A DNA stretch of 64,000 nt from Comamonadaceae bacterium (GTDB lineage Bacteria > Pseudomonadota > Gammaproteobacteria > Burkholderiales > Burkholderiaceae_C), in contig CANBWK010000005.1 in assembly GCA_947373105.1 (NCBI GenBank), positions 1-64,000 on the forward strand. The letters are read 5' to 3'. Below the pieces are notes generated by a model. The model was not told the DNA's origin, did not search any database, and saw only the letters and a program-made list of their open reading frames with translations. A program made the translations under genes and the position numbers. This document shows, piece after piece, positions 45,965 to 58,020 of the stretch; positions within the stretch are counted from its first letter, which is position 1; each line of letters starts with the position of its first letter.

Positions 45965-46924
45965 ATGACTCTAGCAAAATCCGTCCAACCGATCACTAGC
46001 ATTCTGAACACACAGGACATGGATCAACATGCCTGCGCGCAACAGGGCTGGGCGCTACATTACGAACAGCTCTCGCCTGGCCAGTTCAAAGGGCGCATCC
46101 ACCAAGTGCAACTGCCCGAGGTGACCCTGCTGCGAGAAGACACCAACATCGCCCTGCGCCAGCGTGGGCGCCTCGATGACAGCGTGTACGGTTTTGCCAT
46201 GGGGTTACAGGACACGTCGGATCTTTTCTTCAACGGCCAGCGCGTGCCTGAGCAAGCCATCATGTGCGGCAAGGGCGATGAGGTGGACTTGACCACCCCA
46301 CCCCACTTCACATTGATCGCGGTGGTGGTCGAGCGCAGCCTGCTCAACCCACTATGGGAGCGTATGTACCAAAAGCCCATGGCCCATTGGCTCGAAAAGC
46401 AGCTGGTACTTCAAACCTCAGGCATCAAGGCGCAAATTTTGCGCGACTTGCAGCTCACCGTTATGGACCAGGCTAGCACCCTGGCGAACCGCCAGCAGGA
46501 CCCACAGGCACTGCGACAACTGCGTGACGAGATTCTGATGGAATGGATCGAAGCCCTGCCTGAGAAGGTGGACACTTCCGAATTGCCGAATCTGGAGCGC
46601 CGCAAAAAACTGGTCGACCACGCCTGCGAACTGATGATGGGCCATACCGACGAGCCGCTGTCAATTCTGCAAGTGTGCAGCCATATAGGTACAAGCCGCC
46701 GCAAACTGAACTACAGTTTTCAGGATGTATTAGGCACCACGCCAGTTAAATACCTGCGGGCTTTGCGGCTTAACGGTGTTCGTCGCGGTCTGCGTGACGC
46801 AGCCAAAGGCGTCACAGTGCAAGACGTTGCAGCGCATTGGGGCTTTTGGCACCTGGGCCAGTTTGCCCAGGACTACAAGCGACTCTTCGACGAGTTGCCA
46901 TCCACCACATTGCGCCACCCATGA
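45965..46924 (+). CDS. AraC family transcriptional regulator
   Basis: C-terminal double HTH: LSILQVCSHIGTSRRKLNYSFQDVLGTTPVKYLRALRLNGVRRGLRDAA...VQDVAAHWGFWHLGQFAQDYKRLFDELPS. Confidence 0.92.
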   Translation: MTLAKSVQPITSILNTQDMDQHACAQQGWALHYEQLSPGQFKGRIHQVQLPEVTLLREDTNIALRQRGRLDDSVYGFAMGLQDTSDLFFNGQRVPEQAIMCGKGDEVDLTTPPHFTLIAVVVERSLLNPLWERMYQKPMAHWLEKQLVLQTSGIKAQILRDLQLTVMDQASTLANRQQDPQALRQLRDEILMEWIEALPEKVDTSELPNLERRKKLVDHACELMMGHTDEPLSILQVCSHIGTSRRKLNYSFQDVLGTTPVKYLRALRLNGVRRGLRDAAKGVTVQDVAAHWGFWHLGQFAQDYKRLFDELPSTTLRHP

Positions 46925-47784
46925 ACAAACCCCAAACTCCCCACCTCATCGCCATACTGACCATGGTGGCCTCCATGGCCTGCTTGTCAACGCAAGACAC
47001 TTTCAGCAAAATTCTGATGCTCACGCTGACACCGATGATCATCATCTGGACTCGCTATGGCGTGCAGACGGCGATGATCACAGTGACCATTTTGCGAAAA
47101 AAATCGCCCCACTTATTCACAACCCAACAAGCCCGGCTTCATCTGTTGCGAGGCAGTTTGGTCGTGTGCGGTAGTCTGTTCGGTTATGGCGCACTTCAAC
47201 GCATCCCCGTTGCCGAATTCACAGCCATCTATTGCCTGGTGCCCTTGGCGGTCACCCTGTTAGCGCGCTTTGTTTTGAAAGAAAAAGTCAGTGCAATCGG
47301 CTGGCTTTTCATCGCAGGCGGCATGACAGGGGCTTTGCTGGTGGTTCGCCCCGGAGGAGACGTAGACCCAACCGGTGCGACCTTGGCATTGTTGGGGGTG
47401 ATCTGCTACACAGGCTTTCAAACACTCACCGGCTATCTGGCAAGAAAAGACTCCCCTTTAACCATCCAGTTTTTTACAAGCTTGCTGGGTTTTTCGGTCA
47501 TGAGCAGTGCGGTCCCATTCTTCTGGCCTGGCAGCATGACTGGGGCTGAATTGGGCTTGCTGGCCTTCGTCGCAGTGGCCGGATCCTACGGACAGTTTTT
47601 CATGGTCTTGGCGTTTGCCAAAGCGCCCGCCTCCGTCTTGTCGCCTTATTTGTACAGCGCCATTGGATTTTCTGCACTGGGCGGTTGGTTGATGTTCAAC
47701 CACCTGCCCGACCTGTGGGCACTGATTGGCATGCTCATGATTGCCGGTTTTGGCCTGGCATCCGTTTGGTCCAATCGGCGTTGA
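46921..47784 (+). CDS. DMT (EamA) family transporter
   Basis: Ten hydrophobic segments, VAEFTAIYCLVPLAVTLLARFVLKEKVSAIGWLFIAGGMTGALLVVRPG; ATGA overlap with araC-type gene. Confidence 0.9.
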   Translation: MNKPQTPHLIAILTMVASMACLSTQDTFSKILMLTLTPMIIIWTRYGVQTAMITVTILRKKSPHLFTTQQARLHLLRGSLVVCGSLFGYGALQRIPVAEFTAIYCLVPLAVTLLARFVLKEKVSAIGWLFIAGGMTGALLVVRPGGDVDPTGATLALLGVICYTGFQTLTGYLARKDSPLTIQFFTSLLGFSVMSSAVPFFWPGSMTGAELGLLAFVAVAGSYGQFFMVLAFAKAPASVLSPYLYSAIGFSALGGWLMFNHLPDLWALIGMLMIAGFGLASVWSNRR

Positions 47785-47851
47785 TTTTTTCGTCGTTGAC
47801 GAATGGCGATTGCACGGTCTTAGGTACCGATCACCAAGAATGAGTCTGTGT

Positions 47852-49180
47852 CTAACGTACCAAGCAGGGCTGCTTAGGGTTGAACTTCCAGTTGGGCAAC
47901 AGATACTGCATGGCCAAGGCGTCGTCGCGCGCACCCAAACCGTGTTGCAGGTAGAGTTGGTGCGCGGCTTCAACCTTGTCCATGTCCAGCTCAATGCCCA
48001 GGCCGCCTTGCTGAGGCACGTCGATAAAACCGTTGCGGATTTGCAGCGGCTCTTTCGTCAGGCGTTGTCCGTCTTGCCAGATCCAGTGCGTATCCATGGC
48101 TGTGACCCGGCCAGGTGCAGCGGCACCCACATGCGTGAACATGGCCAGCGAAATATCAAAATGATTGTTCGAATGCGAGCCCCAAGTCAGGCCCCAAGTC
48201 TGGCAGGCTTGTGCCACACGAACAGAACCCTGCATGGTCCAAAAATGCGGGTCTGCCAAAGGAATATCCACCGACTGCAACTGAATCGCATGCGCCATCT
48301 GTCGCCAATCGGTGGCGACCATGTTAGTGGCGGTGCGCAAACCGGTCTCACGACGAAACTCGGCCATGATTTCACGGCCGCTGAAGCCGTGCTCTGCACC
48401 GCACGGATCTTCGGCATAGGCCAAGATACCATGCATGTCCCGCATCAAGCGAACCGCATCTTGAAGTGGCCAGGCGCCATTGGGGTCCAGGGTGATCCGT
48501 GCCTTTGGAAAGCGCTCGTGCAAAGCCGTCACCGCGTCCACTTCGTCTTCACCGCGCAGGACACCGCCCTTGAGTTTAAAGTCATTGAAGCCATAGCGCG
48601 CATAAGCCGCTTCGGCCAACTTCACAATCGTCTCGGGCGTTAACGCTTCTTCGTGGCGCAGATGTGACCAATCGTTATCTGCATCAGGCTCACTGACATA
48701 AGGCAAATCGGTCTTGCGACGGTCCCCTACATAAAACAGATAACCGAGCATTTCTACTTTCTCGCGCTGCTGACCTTCACCCAACAAAGCAGCCACAGGC
48801 ACACCGAGAAACTGGCCTAACAAATCCAGCAACGCCGATTCGACTGCGGTCACCGCATGCACGGTAGTGCGCAGGTCAAAGGTCTGGAGGCCCCGACCAC
48901 TGGCATCGCGGTTACCAAAGGCAGTTTGCATGCTTTGCAAGACCGTCAAATACTTGCCCAAGGGTTGACCGATCACCAATTCCCGTGCGTCTTCCAGTGT
49001 TTGGCGAATGGCCTCTCCACCGGGAACTTCACCCACACCGGTGTGGCCCAGACTGTCCGTCAAGACCAACACATTGCGTGTAAAAAAAGGCGCATGCGCC
49101 CCGCTCAAATTCAAAAGCATGTCGTCGCGACCCGCAACAGGGATGACGCGCATGGCAGTGACAACGGGCGATGAGGTCAT
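47852..49180 (-). CDS. gudD: glucarate dehydratase (enolase superfamily)
   Basis: [111 protein letters not shown]. Confidence 0.93.
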   Translation of the reverse strand: MTSSPVVTAMRVIPVAGRDDMLLNLSGAHAPFFTRNVLVLTDSLGHTGVGEVPGGEAIRQTLEDARELVIGQPLGKYLTVLQSMQTAFGNRDASGRGLQTFDLRTTVHAVTAVESALLDLLGQFLGVPVAALLGEGQQREKVEMLGYLFYVGDRRKTDLPYVSEPDADNDWSHLRHEEALTPETIVKLAEAAYARYGFNDFKLKGGVLRGEDEVDAVTALHERFPKARITLDPNGAWPLQDAVRLMRDMHGILAYAEDPCGAEHGFSGREIMAEFRRETGLRTATNMVATDWRQMAHAIQLQSVDIPLADPHFWTMQGSVRVAQACQTWGLTWGSHSNNHFDISLAMFTHVGAAAPGRVTAMDTHWIWQDGQRLTKEPLQIRNGFIDVPQQGGLGIELDMDKVEAAHQLYLQHGLGARDDALAMQYLLPNWKFNPKQPCLVR

Positions 49181-49198
49181 GATTTTTCTTTGTAAAGA

Positions 49199-50776
49199 TC
49201 AGGTGATCGGGGCAGGGTTGAACAAAACCAAAGCATTGTGCAGCTTCCAATGCTCAGCCCAGGTTTTTCGGCCACTGGCCACATCGAGCAGCATACGGAA
49301 CAACTCCCACCCTGATTCTTCAATGGTAATTTCACCATCCGCAATGCGCCCGGCATTGAGGTCCATCAGATCATGCCAACGACGGGCCAGATCGGTGCGT
49401 GTCGCCACCTTGATCACAGGGCAGGCCTGCAAGCCATAAGGCGTGCCGCGTCCAGTGGTGAACACATGCAGGTTCATGCCAGCGGCCAATTGCAAGGTAC
49501 CGCAAATAAAGTCGCTGGCCGGTGTGGCGGCAAAGACCAATCCTTTTTGGTCGGGTTTGAGTTTTTCACCCGGCCCAAGCACACTGCTGATGGCTGCCGT
49601 GCCGCTCTTGATAACGGAGCCCATGGCTTTTTCAGCGATATTGGACAATCCACCCGCCTTGTTGCCCGGAGTGGTGTTGGCGCTACGGTCCACGCGGCCA
49701 CGGTCGAGGTACTGGTCGTACCAATCGAGTTCACGCACCACCGCTTGCGCAACTTCAGGGCTCGCTGCACGACTGGTGAGTTGCTCAACGGCATCTCGTA
49801 CCTCGGTGTTTTCAGAGAACATCACCGTGCCCCCTGCCCGCACGATCAAATCGGACATGAAACCCACCGCGGGGTTGGCGGTGACGCCAGAAAACGCATC
49901 ACTGCCCCCGCATTGAACCCCGACCACCAAGGCACTGGCAGGCACGGTTTGACGTTTGCGCGCGTTGAGCCTGGCCAGGTGCGGCTTGGCTCGCTCCAAA
50001 ATGTCATCGATCATGGACATGAAGCCCACATGTTCATCGTCCTGCAAACAAACGAGGTCCGGGCCCTTGCCTTCGTCGCGTACATCCTGGATCGGAAAAC
50101 TGCCTGGCGGCAACAGGCGATCGGGCTGGAGTTTTTCACACCCCAAACTGACCACCATGACTTCACCACCAAAATTGGGGTTCAAGCTGATGTGGCGCAA
50201 AGTGCGAATCGGGATCTCGGCGCCCGGGGCTTCAATGGCCACGCCACAGCCGTAGCTGTGCTCCAAGCCCACCACACCATCTACATTCGGGTAGTGCGCT
50301 AAAAGTTCGCGCTCGATCCGTTCTATCGCAATCTTGACAACGCCCGCAACGCATTGCACCGTGGTCGTGATGGCCAATAAATTGCGCGTGCCCACAGAAC
50401 CGTCTGCGTTCACAAAACCTTCAAAGGTATAACCGTCCAGTGCGTCCAGCAATGGCGGTTGGACAGTCGCCATGGGCAAGTCTTTCAACTCACGGGCCGA
50501 GGGCATGTCGAGCAGGCGTTCATGCACCCAACTGCCGGCCAGAATGTCTTGGCGGACAAAGCCAATCGGCACGTTGTAACGCATAACCGCCTGACCTTTT
50601 GCCAGATCGGTGAGCGCGACTTTATGGCCTTGCGGAACTCTGTCACGCAAGACCAGTCCCTCAGCCACGCCAGCGGGCATGACCGTGCCAGCCGGCATGC
50701 CGCCATCGTTGGCGATGATGGCAACGTTATCGGCTGGGTTCATCCGGATCGCCAAGGGGGGTCGCACAGAACTCAT
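49199..50776 (-). CDS. garD: galactarate dehydratase
   Basis: [93 protein letters not shown]. Confidence 0.92.
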   Translation of the reverse strand: MSSVRPPLAIRMNPADNVAIIANDGGMPAGTVMPAGVAEGLVLRDRVPQGHKVALTDLAKGQAVMRYNVPIGFVRQDILAGSWVHERLLDMPSARELKDLPMATVQPPLLDALDGYTFEGFVNADGSVGTRNLLAITTTVQCVAGVVKIAIERIERELLAHYPNVDGVVGLEHSYGCGVAIEAPGAEIPIRTLRHISLNPNFGGEVMVVSLGCEKLQPDRLLPPGSFPIQDVRDEGKGPDLVCLQDDEHVGFMSMIDDILERAKPHLARLNARKRQTVPASALVVGVQCGGSDAFSGVTANPAVGFMSDLIVRAGGTVMFSENTEVRDAVEQLTSRAASPEVAQAVVRELDWYDQYLDRGRVDRSANTTPGNKAGGLSNIAEKAMGSVIKSGTAAISSVLGPGEKLKPDQKGLVFAATPASDFICGTLQLAAGMNLHVFTTGRGTPYGLQACPVIKVATRTDLARRWHDLMDLNAGRIADGEITIEESGWELFRMLLDVASGRKTWAEHWKLHNALVLFNPAPIT

Positions 50777-50800
50777 AACGGCTTTTCCAATGTCAAAAAA

Positions 50801-52090
50801 TCACTTGAGTAAATGAGGCAGCCACAGTGTGAACTGCGGCACATAAGTCACCAGCAACATGGCCAAAGTTAATGCGCCATAAAACGGTGCAATCGTTCGC
50901 ATCACCTGTCCGACAGAGATGCCGCCAATCGCACAGCCTACAAACTGTACCGTACCCACTGGCGGCGTGTTCAGGCCCAAGGCGCAATTGATCAACAGCA
51001 TAATGCCGAACTGCATCGGGTCCATGCCAAAGTGCATCGCGATCGGCAAAAAGATGGGTGTGCAAATCAGGATGGTTGCAGCCATGTCCAAGAAGGTGCC
51101 CAAAATGAACAACAAGACATTGATCATGAGAAAAATGACCCAGGGTTCGGTGCTGATTTTTTGCATCAGCGCACCCGTCATCTGCGGCACCTCATAAAGC
51201 GCCATAAAGTAACCGAAGGCATTCGAAATTCCAATCAAGAGCAACACCACGCCGGTGGTCTTGCAGGCCTTGGCGCAGGCCTTGAGAAAGTTTTGAAACG
51301 TCAGCGTGCGGTAGATCACCACGGTGACAAACAAGGCCCAAGCCACGGCGATAGAAGCCGACTCGGTGGCCGTGAAAGCACCCGATAAAATGCCACCCAA
51401 AATGATCACCACGACAAACAAGCCGGGCAATGCGGCGCCAAAAGCCCTGAGCACTTCGAGCCAGCCGGGAAATTTGCCGTGAATCGGGTAACCGCGGCGC
51501 ACCGCCACCCAGTAGGCTGCACCCAAATTGCACAGTGTCAAAATGATCGCCGGCACCAGACCCGCCAAAATCAAGCCCAGCACACTGACCGAGGCCAGGC
51601 CCGAAGCGGCCAGCGTGAAGATGATCATGTTGTGCGAGGTGGGCATGATGGCGCCCACCAGCGCGGCGTGCGTGGTCACGTTCACCGCGTAGTCGGCGTC
51701 GTAGCCTTCTTTTTTCATGAGCGGGATCATGACCGAGCCCATGGCCGACACGTCGGCCAATGGTGAGCCCGCAACTCCCCCAAAGATGGTGCAGCCGATC
51801 ACATTGCTCATGCCCAATCCACCCCGCACATGGCCCACCAGGCTGTTGGCAAAACGCACGATGCGGTCGGCAATACCGCCGTAGAGCATCAGCTCACCGG
51901 CAAACACAAAAAACGGAATGGCCAGGAAGGAGAACACCTGCATGCCTCCGACCATTTTTTGAAACACCATGGCCACCGGCAAACCCGCCGCAATGATGGT
52001 CGCAACCGAAGACAGGCCAATGGCAAAGGCCACCGGCACACCCAAAATCAACAGGAGGGAAAAGCTCAGTGCAAGGACGGTCAATTCCAT
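50801..52090 (-). CDS. TRAP transporter large permease (DctM)
   Basis: Many TM segments; FFVFAGELMLYGGIADRIVRFANSLVGHVRGGLGMSNVIGCTIFGGVAGSPLADVSAMGSVMIPLM. Confidence 0.95.
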   Translation of the reverse strand: MELTVLALSFSLLLILGVPVAFAIGLSSVATIIAAGLPVAMVFQKMVGGMQVFSFLAIPFFVFAGELMLYGGIADRIVRFANSLVGHVRGGLGMSNVIGCTIFGGVAGSPLADVSAMGSVMIPLMKKEGYDADYAVNVTTHAALVGAIMPTSHNMIIFTLAASGLASVSVLGLILAGLVPAIILTLCNLGAAYWVAVRRGYPIHGKFPGWLEVLRAFGAALPGLFVVVIILGGILSGAFTATESASIAVAWALFVTVVIYRTLTFQNFLKACAKACKTTGVVLLLIGISNAFGYFMALYEVPQMTGALMQKISTEPWVIFLMINVLLFILGTFLDMAATILICTPIFLPIAMHFGMDPMQFGIMLLINCALGLNTPPVGTVQFVGCAIGGISVGQVMRTIAPFYGALTLAMLLVTYVPQFTLWLPHLLK

Positions 52091-52094
52091 CTTG

Positions 52095-52583
52095 TCACTC
52101 CCAGACCGGCGTGACAACCTGACCACGCAAGAGAGCCACAATATGCTCAATCGAAAAAAGCAAGATCAAGGCACCGGCAATGATCACTGGCACATAGTCA
52201 ATTCCATCGGGGACCGGCAGCATGGGTTTTTTCTCTGACCACTTGGCTGATGCCCACAGCCAACCGCCCTGCACCATCAAATAACCAAACAAAGCCACCA
52301 AGGCATGGATCAAAATTTCGATGCGATGCTGCCATTTTTTCGGCAACAAAACCACCAAAGATTCGAGCCCGATATGACCTGCATCACGCACACCGACGGC
52401 CAAACCAAACGCGGTGACAAACAACACAATCAACATGGCCAAGGCTTCAGCCCAGGTCGGTGTATCGTTCAAAACATAGCGACCGATGACCTGCCATTGC
52501 ACACACAAGATCACGGCAATCAGCCCCAGCACCGCCAACACCAAACTGATCTTGGAGACGGTTGCACAAAATTTGGTGAACAT
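52095..52583 (-). CDS. TRAP transporter small permease (DctQ)
   Basis: Four TM segments with QVIGRYVLNDTPTWAEALAMLIVLFVTAFGLAVGVRDAGHIGLE. Confidence 0.92.
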   Translation of the reverse strand: MFTKFCATVSKISLVLAVLGLIAVILCVQWQVIGRYVLNDTPTWAEALAMLIVLFVTAFGLAVGVRDAGHIGLESLVVLLPKKWQHRIEILIHALVALFGYLMVQGGWLWASAKWSEKKPMLPVPDGIDYVPVIIAGALILLFSIEHIVALLRGQVVTPVWE

Positions 52584-52631
52584 GGAAAACTCCAGCCCTC
52601 TGCTCGCGACGAAGGCATCAGGAAAAGCCGA

Positions 52632-53594
52632 TTATTTGGTGTCTTGTATGGCTTTGACCGCGCGCTTCATTTCTGGCGTGGTCATGAACTTGTCGTAGAC
52701 AGGGCCCATGACGGCCTGGAAGGACTTTTTGTCGACTTCCACAATTTCAGCCCCGGCGGCTTTGACATTGGCCAGCGATTTGCCCTCTTGCTCATCCCAG
52801 GCCTTGCGCTCGACAGCCACAGACTCTTTGGCTGCCTGACGGATCATGGCTTGCTCGTTGGCTGGCAACTTGTCCCAAATGACTTTGGACATCACCAAGA
52901 TTTCAGGGGCCATTGAATGTTCGGTCTTAGAGTAGACCTTGACGGCTTCAACGTGTTTAGCAGTGTCAAACGAGGGAATGTTATTTTCAGCAGCGTCTAT
53001 CAGACCTGTCTTGAGTCCGGTGTACACCTCGCCATAAGGCATGGGCGTGGCGTTGGCGCCCATGGCGCTGACCAGTGCCACCCATAAATCTGATTGCTGC
53101 ACACGTATCTTCAAGCCCTTGGCATCGGCCACAGAGCGGATCGCCTTTTTGGCGTAAATCGAACGGGCACCGCTGTCATAGAAAGCCAAGCCGACATAGC
53201 CCACCGACTCGCAACTCTTGAGGATTTCAGCGCCAATGGGCCCATCCAAAGACTTGCGCATATGGTCGACTGAATGGAACAAGAAAGGCATGGTGGGCAC
53301 CATGGTCATCGGGCAAACACCGTTCATGGGCGCTACGTTCACACGCACTAAATCCAATGCACCAATCTTGACTTGATCGATGGTTTCTTTTTCAGAACCC
53401 AAAGCACCTTTGTTAAACACCTTGATTTTGTGTTTACCACCCGACAATTTTTCAAGCACAGTGCTCATGTGTTTGACAGCCACCACGGTGGGGTAGTCAT
53501 CGGCATTGTGGATATCGGCTGAGCGGAACTCGACCGCATGGACATTGAAAGAGAGGGATGCGGCCATGGCCACAACCAATGCATTGAATTTCAT
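52632..53594 (-). CDS. TRAP transporter substrate-binding protein (DctP)
   Basis: Signal peptide, [40 protein letters not shown]. Confidence 0.93.
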   Translation of the reverse strand: MKFNALVVAMAASLSFNVHAVEFRSADIHNADDYPTVVAVKHMSTVLEKLSGGKHKIKVFNKGALGSEKETIDQVKIGALDLVRVNVAPMNGVCPMTMVPTMPFLFHSVDHMRKSLDGPIGAEILKSCESVGYVGLAFYDSGARSIYAKKAIRSVADAKGLKIRVQQSDLWVALVSAMGANATPMPYGEVYTGLKTGLIDAAENNIPSFDTAKHVEAVKVYSKTEHSMAPEILVMSKVIWDKLPANEQAMIRQAAKESVAVERKAWDEQEGKSLANVKAAGAEIVEVDKKSFQAVMGPVYDKFMTTPEMKRAVKAIQDTK

Positions 53595-53760
53595 ATTTGT
53601 CTCCAATTGGGGTAAAAACGTCAAGGAATTTATGATGGACTGTACCTGCTCATTCGCCTGCCAAGGCAACTCCGGCCTTGAGGCGGCTCACGGCTTCGCA
53701 TTGAATGCGTTTGCGACAGTCCAGATAAGGCAGTGCAATTTCGGACGTCAAAATGTGCGA

Positions 53761-54564
53761 TCACAAGGGCCCTATCTTGACGAAGCCCCCCCCCTGGAAC
53801 TGCACAGCAGGATCGGATAAATCGGGCTCAGTCGTTTGTGCATAAATGGCAGCGCGGAAATCGTCTGAGCTGTCTTGAGGGCGGAACCCAATGTGTCGTG
53901 CCAGGTGGTTGTCATACCAACCAACGCTGTTGTCAGAAGTGCCGTAAATAATACTGTGTCCCAGAACTGGCGTGGTCAAGCAAGCCGTAATCAACCTGTG
54001 CAAATCGCCATAACTCAGCCAGGTGGCCAACATGCGTCTGTCACGTGGCTCTGGAAAGGAAGAACCGATGCGAACACAAGCCGTCTCGATTCCATAGCGA
54101 TCGAAATACAAACGAGACAAATCTTCGCCGAATGCTTTGCTCAGACCATACAAACCGTCAGGACGCGGCGGGCTCAAGGCATCGACCACCTCGTTTTGAC
54201 GGTAAAAGCCCATGACATGGTTGGAACTGGCAAACACCACGCGCTTGACCCCATGAACGCGAGCGGCTTCGTATAAGTTGTACAAACCAATGATGTTGGC
54301 TTGCAAAATGGGCTCCCAAGGCTGCTCAACCGAGATGCCTCCAAAGTGAACAATCGCATGGCAGTCCGCGACCATGTTGTGAACGGCAGCCTTGTCGGAC
54401 AGATCAGCTTGCACCACCTCTTCACCAGCTTGCGCGGGCGCCAAGGGTGATAAGTCACTCAAACGCAAAAAAGCACAATTGGCCTTCAAGCGTGAGCGCA
54501 TGGCCTGCCCTAAGCCGCCTGCGGCACCGGTCATGAGAAGCCTGTGATGAGATTGAATGGTCAT
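53761..54564 (-). CDS. udh: NAD-dependent uronate dehydrogenase-like short-chain/extended SDR
   Basis: LLMTGAAGGLGQAMRSRL, HFGGISVEQPWEPILQANIIGLYNLYEAA, YGLSKAFGEDLSRLYFDRYGIETACVRIGSSFPEPRD; next to TRAP and aldarate dehydratase genes. Confidence 0.85.
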   Translation of the reverse strand: MTIQSHHRLLMTGAAGGLGQAMRSRLKANCAFLRLSDLSPLAPAQAGEEVVQADLSDKAAVHNMVADCHAIVHFGGISVEQPWEPILQANIIGLYNLYEAARVHGVKRVVFASSNHVMGFYRQNEVVDALSPPRPDGLYGLSKAFGEDLSRLYFDRYGIETACVRIGSSFPEPRDRRMLATWLSYGDLHRLITACLTTPVLGHSIIYGTSDNSVGWYDNHLARHIGFRPQDSSDDFRAAIYAQTTEPDLSDPAVQFQGGGFVKIGPL

Positions 54565-54581
54565 GGGAATAGGTGCTCCAG

Positions 54582-55394
54582 TCAAAGCGTTTGAATTGCG
54601 TTGCGATTCCTCAGCAAAAGCCAAAGGCCGCCCAGAATCATAGGCACACACAGCCACTGCCCCATGCTCATGCCCAAGGACAAGAGCCCCAAATGGGCGT
54701 CAGGCTCTCTGAAAAATTCTGCCGTAAACCGAAACACGCCATACCCCAAGGAAAAGGCCCCTGAGACTTGGCCTATGGGCCTGTCCTTTCGGGCAAACAG
54801 CCACAGCAAGACAAACAGCAACAAGCCCTCGAGCAAAAACTGGTAGACCTGCGAAGGGTGTCGCGGCATGTCTCCCGCGCCTCTGAACACCATACCCCAT
54901 GGCAAGGACGGGTCGGCCACGCGGCCCCACAACTCGCCGTTGATGAAATTCCCAACACGGCCAGCCGCCAGGCCGGTCGGCACGCAGGGTGCCACAAAAT
55001 CCATGACCTGCAAGAAGGGGCGTTTGCGTGTTCGGGCAAACCACACCATGGCCACAATCACCCCCAGCAAACCCCCGTGAAAACTCATACCCCCTTGCCA
55101 AACAGCCAAAATTTCAACAGGGTTAGAAAGGTAGTACAGGGGTTTGTAAAAAAGGCAATAACCCATGCGCCCGCCCAAAACAACGCCCATGACCCCCATG
55201 AACAATATGTCCTCAACATCTTGTTTATGCCAAGCTTGGTCGCCTTCCAATTTGGCAAATGCAGGGTGACGCAATCGCCTTAGTCCCAGAAACATGAACA
55301 GCCCAAAAGCAGCGAGATAGGTCATGCCGTACCAATGCACAGCCAAGGGACCCAATTGGAGGGCGACAGGATCGATTTGAGGATGTATCAACAT
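54582..55394 (-). CDS. lgt: prolipoprotein diacylglyceryl transferase
   Basis: [49 protein letters not shown]. Confidence 0.95.
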   Translation of the reverse strand: MLIHPQIDPVALQLGPLAVHWYGMTYLAAFGLFMFLGLRRLRHPAFAKLEGDQAWHKQDVEDILFMGVMGVVLGGRMGYCLFYKPLYYLSNPVEILAVWQGGMSFHGGLLGVIVAMVWFARTRKRPFLQVMDFVAPCVPTGLAAGRVGNFINGELWGRVADPSLPWGMVFRGAGDMPRHPSQVYQFLLEGLLLFVLLWLFARKDRPIGQVSGAFSLGYGVFRFTAEFFREPDAHLGLLSLGMSMGQWLCVPMILGGLWLLLRNRNAIQTL

Positions 55395-55493
55395 AGCTAG
55401 GATTGTGCCTGACAGGCCGTTAGAATAGCTGTTCAGAGTGTACAAGGCCGAGGTCCAAGGCCCACTTCAACCGATTTTTTTACCCCAAACACC

Positions 55494-57197
55494 ATGAGCG
55501 ACAAAATCATCCCCATCACACCGATCAACCGCCGCAGCGCCAACATCACACAAGGCAAATCGCGAGCGCCCAATCGGTCCATGTACTACGCCATGGGTTA
55601 TGAAGAAAGTGATTTCGTCAAACCCATGGTGGGCGTCGCCAATGGCCACAGCACCATCACCCCATGCAACAGCGGCCTGCAAAAGCTGGCTGATGCGGCG
55701 GTGGCAGGCATCGAAGAAGCCGGTGGCAACGCCCAGATTTTTGGCACCCCGACCATCTCTGACGGCATGGCCATGGGCACAGAGGGCATGAAGTATTCGT
55801 TGGTCAGCCGCGAAGTGATTTCAGACTGCATTGAAACTTGCGTGCAGGGCCAATGGATGGACGGTGTTTTGGTCGTCGGCGGTTGCGACAAAAACATGCC
55901 TGGCGGCATGATGGGCATTTTGCGCGCCAACGTGCCCGCCATTTATGTGTACGGCGGCACCATCTTGCCCGGCCGCTACCAAGGCCGCGACCTGAACATC
56001 GTCAGCGTCTTTGAGGCCGTGGGCGAAAACGCTGCCGGCAAAATGAGTGATGCCGACTTACGCGAAATTGAAATGCGCGCCATTCCCGGCACTGGCTCTT
56101 GTGGCGGCATGTATACCGCCAACACCATGTCCTCAGCCTTTGAGGCTTTGGGCATGTCACTGCCCTACTCTTCCACCATGGCCAACCCCCATGATGAAAA
56201 AGAAAATTCCGCCAAGGAGTCGGCCAAGGTTTTGATTGAAGCGATCAAAAAAGACCTCAAACCCCGCGACATCGTCACCAAGAAAGCACTCGAAAACGCA
56301 GTGGCCGTTATCATGGCTACTGGGGGATCGACCAATGCGGTACTGCACTTTTTGGCCATTGCCCACACCGCCGGTGTGGAATGGACCATTGACGATTTCG
56401 AGCGCATGCGCAAAAAAATCCCTGTTATTTGCGATTTGAAGCCCAGTGGCAAATACCTCGCCGTGGATCTGCACCAAGCCGGCGGCATCCCCCAAGTCAT
56501 GAAAACGCTGCTGGCTGCTGGTCTGCTGCACGGTGACTGCATGACCATCACAGGCAAGACCATTGCTGAGAGCCTGAAAGACATTCCGGACGTGCCTCGC
56601 TCTGACCAGGACGTGATTCGCCCGATCGATAAGCCAATGTATGCCGAAGGCCATTTGGCCATTCTCAAAGGCAACCTCTCGCCTGAAGGCGCTGTGGCCA
56701 AAATCACCGGCTTGAAGAACCCGGTCATCACCGGACCTGCACGCGTGTTTGACGACGAGCAGTCGGCTTTGGCCGCCATTTTGGCCGGCAAAATCAAAGC
56801 AGGCGATGTCATGGTCTTGCGTTACCTCGGCCCCAAAGGCGGCCCTGGCATGCCCGAAATGCTGGCTCCCACAGGTGCACTGATTGGTGCAGGCTTGGGA
56901 GAAACCGTGGGCCTGATCACCGATGGTCGCTTCTCTGGTGGGACATGGGGCATGGTGGTCGGCCACGTCGCACCTGAAGCCGCTGCTGGGGGCAACATTG
57001 CTTTTGTCAATGAAGGCGACAGCATCACCATTGACGCTCACAAACTGGTTCTGGAACTCAACGTCCCCGAAGCTGAATTGGCCAAGCGGCGTGAAGGCTG
57101 GGTAGCGCCTGCCCCACGTTACACACGTGGTGTGCAAGCTAAGTTTGCCTTCAATGCCTCCAGCGCCAGCAAGGGTGCGGTTCTGGACTTGTATTAA
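55494..57197 (+). CDS. ilvD: dihydroxy-acid dehydratase
   Basis: [65 protein letters not shown]. Confidence 0.96.
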   Translation: MSDKIIPITPINRRSANITQGKSRAPNRSMYYAMGYEESDFVKPMVGVANGHSTITPCNSGLQKLADAAVAGIEEAGGNAQIFGTPTISDGMAMGTEGMKYSLVSREVISDCIETCVQGQWMDGVLVVGGCDKNMPGGMMGILRANVPAIYVYGGTILPGRYQGRDLNIVSVFEAVGENAAGKMSDADLREIEMRAIPGTGSCGGMYTANTMSSAFEALGMSLPYSSTMANPHDEKENSAKESAKVLIEAIKKDLKPRDIVTKKALENAVAVIMATGGSTNAVLHFLAIAHTAGVEWTIDDFERMRKKIPVICDLKPSGKYLAVDLHQAGGIPQVMKTLLAAGLLHGDCMTITGKTIAESLKDIPDVPRSDQDVIRPIDKPMYAEGHLAILKGNLSPEGAVAKITGLKNPVITGPARVFDDEQSALAAILAGKIKAGDVMVLRYLGPKGGPGMPEMLAPTGALIGAGLGETVGLITDGRFSGGTWGMVVGHVAPEAAAGGNIAFVNEGDSITIDAHKLVLELNVPEAELAKRREGWVAPAPRYTRGVQAKFAFNASSASKGAVLDLY

Positions 57198-57237
57198 TCC
57201 ATGATCCGCATCTTTCCACAAACTCCCTAGGACATTT

Positions 57238-57543
57238 ATGAAAAAAATCGTGTTTGTATTGGCCTTGAGCGCCGCAGCCGCATTTCCTGCCATGGCTGAC
57301 CAAGCTTTGGCGCAAGCTAAAAACTGCATGGCTTGCCACGCTGTTGACAATAAACTCGTGGGTCCCGGCTACAAAGAGGTTGCCGTCAAATACAAAGGTG
57401 ACAAAACAGCGGCAGACAAACTGGCCGAAAAAATCATCAAGGGTGGTTCTGGCGTTTGGGGCCCTGTGCCGATGCCTGCCAATGCCCAAGTCAATGACGC
57501 GGAAGCCAAAAAATTGGCCGCTTGGATACTGGGACTGAAGTAA
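57238..57543 (+). CDS. class I cytochrome c (c551-like)
   Basis: Signal peptide, KNCMACHAVDNKLVGPGYKEVAVKY, GPVPMPANAQV heme Met ligand. Confidence 0.93.
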   Translation: MKKIVFVLALSAAAAFPAMADQALAQAKNCMACHAVDNKLVGPGYKEVAVKYKGDKTAADKLAEKIIKGGSGVWGPVPMPANAQVNDAEAKKLAAWILGLK

Positions 57544-57561
57544 CTTGTGTTGCCTTCAATC

Positions 57562-57598
57562 AAAAAGCCCGCGACTGCAAAGTACGCGGGCTTTTTTT
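57562..57598 (+). terminator. Rho-independent terminator
   Basis: AAAGCCCGCG-actgcaaagta-CGCGGGCTTTTTTT immediately after the cytochrome c gene; could serve the convergent gene too. Confidence 0.92.
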
Positions 57599-57612
57599 AA
57601 CGCCTTGGCGTC

Positions 57613-58020
57613 TTACAAGCCGATGGCTGCAATTCCGGCTTTGGCGATCTGGGCATCCTCACTGGACTTGACACCGCTCACGCCAACGGCGCCCAGGCAA
57701 AAACCATCTTTCATGATGGGTACGCCCCCTTCAAGCATGCCCTGCACAGTGGGCGCAGTCAAAAATGAATAGCGCCCCCCGTTGATTACGTCTTCATAGA
57801 TTTTGCTTTCACGGCGACCCAAGGCGGCCGTATGGGCTTTGGCGGGCGCGATGTGCGCCGAAATAGGAGGCGCACCGTCCAAACGAGAAAAACTCAGCAA
57901 ATGGCCGCCTGAATCGACAATGGCAATGCTCACAGCCCAATTGTTTTTGAGGGCTTCCGCTTCGGCAGCGGCGGCGATGGCCTTGACATCTGACAGTTCG
58001 AGACTCGATTGTGTTTTCAT
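57613..58020 (-). CDS. GlcG/HbpS heme-binding family protein
   Basis: AAAAEAEALKNNWAVSIAIVDSGGHLLSFSRLDGAPPIS...GGVPIMKDGFCLGAVGVSGVKSSEDAQIAKAGI. Confidence 0.92.
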   Translation of the reverse strand: MKTQSSLELSDVKAIAAAAEAEALKNNWAVSIAIVDSGGHLLSFSRLDGAPPISAHIAPAKAHTAALGRRESKIYEDVINGGRYSFLTAPTVQGMLEGGVPIMKDGFCLGAVGVSGVKSSEDAQIAKAGIAAIGL

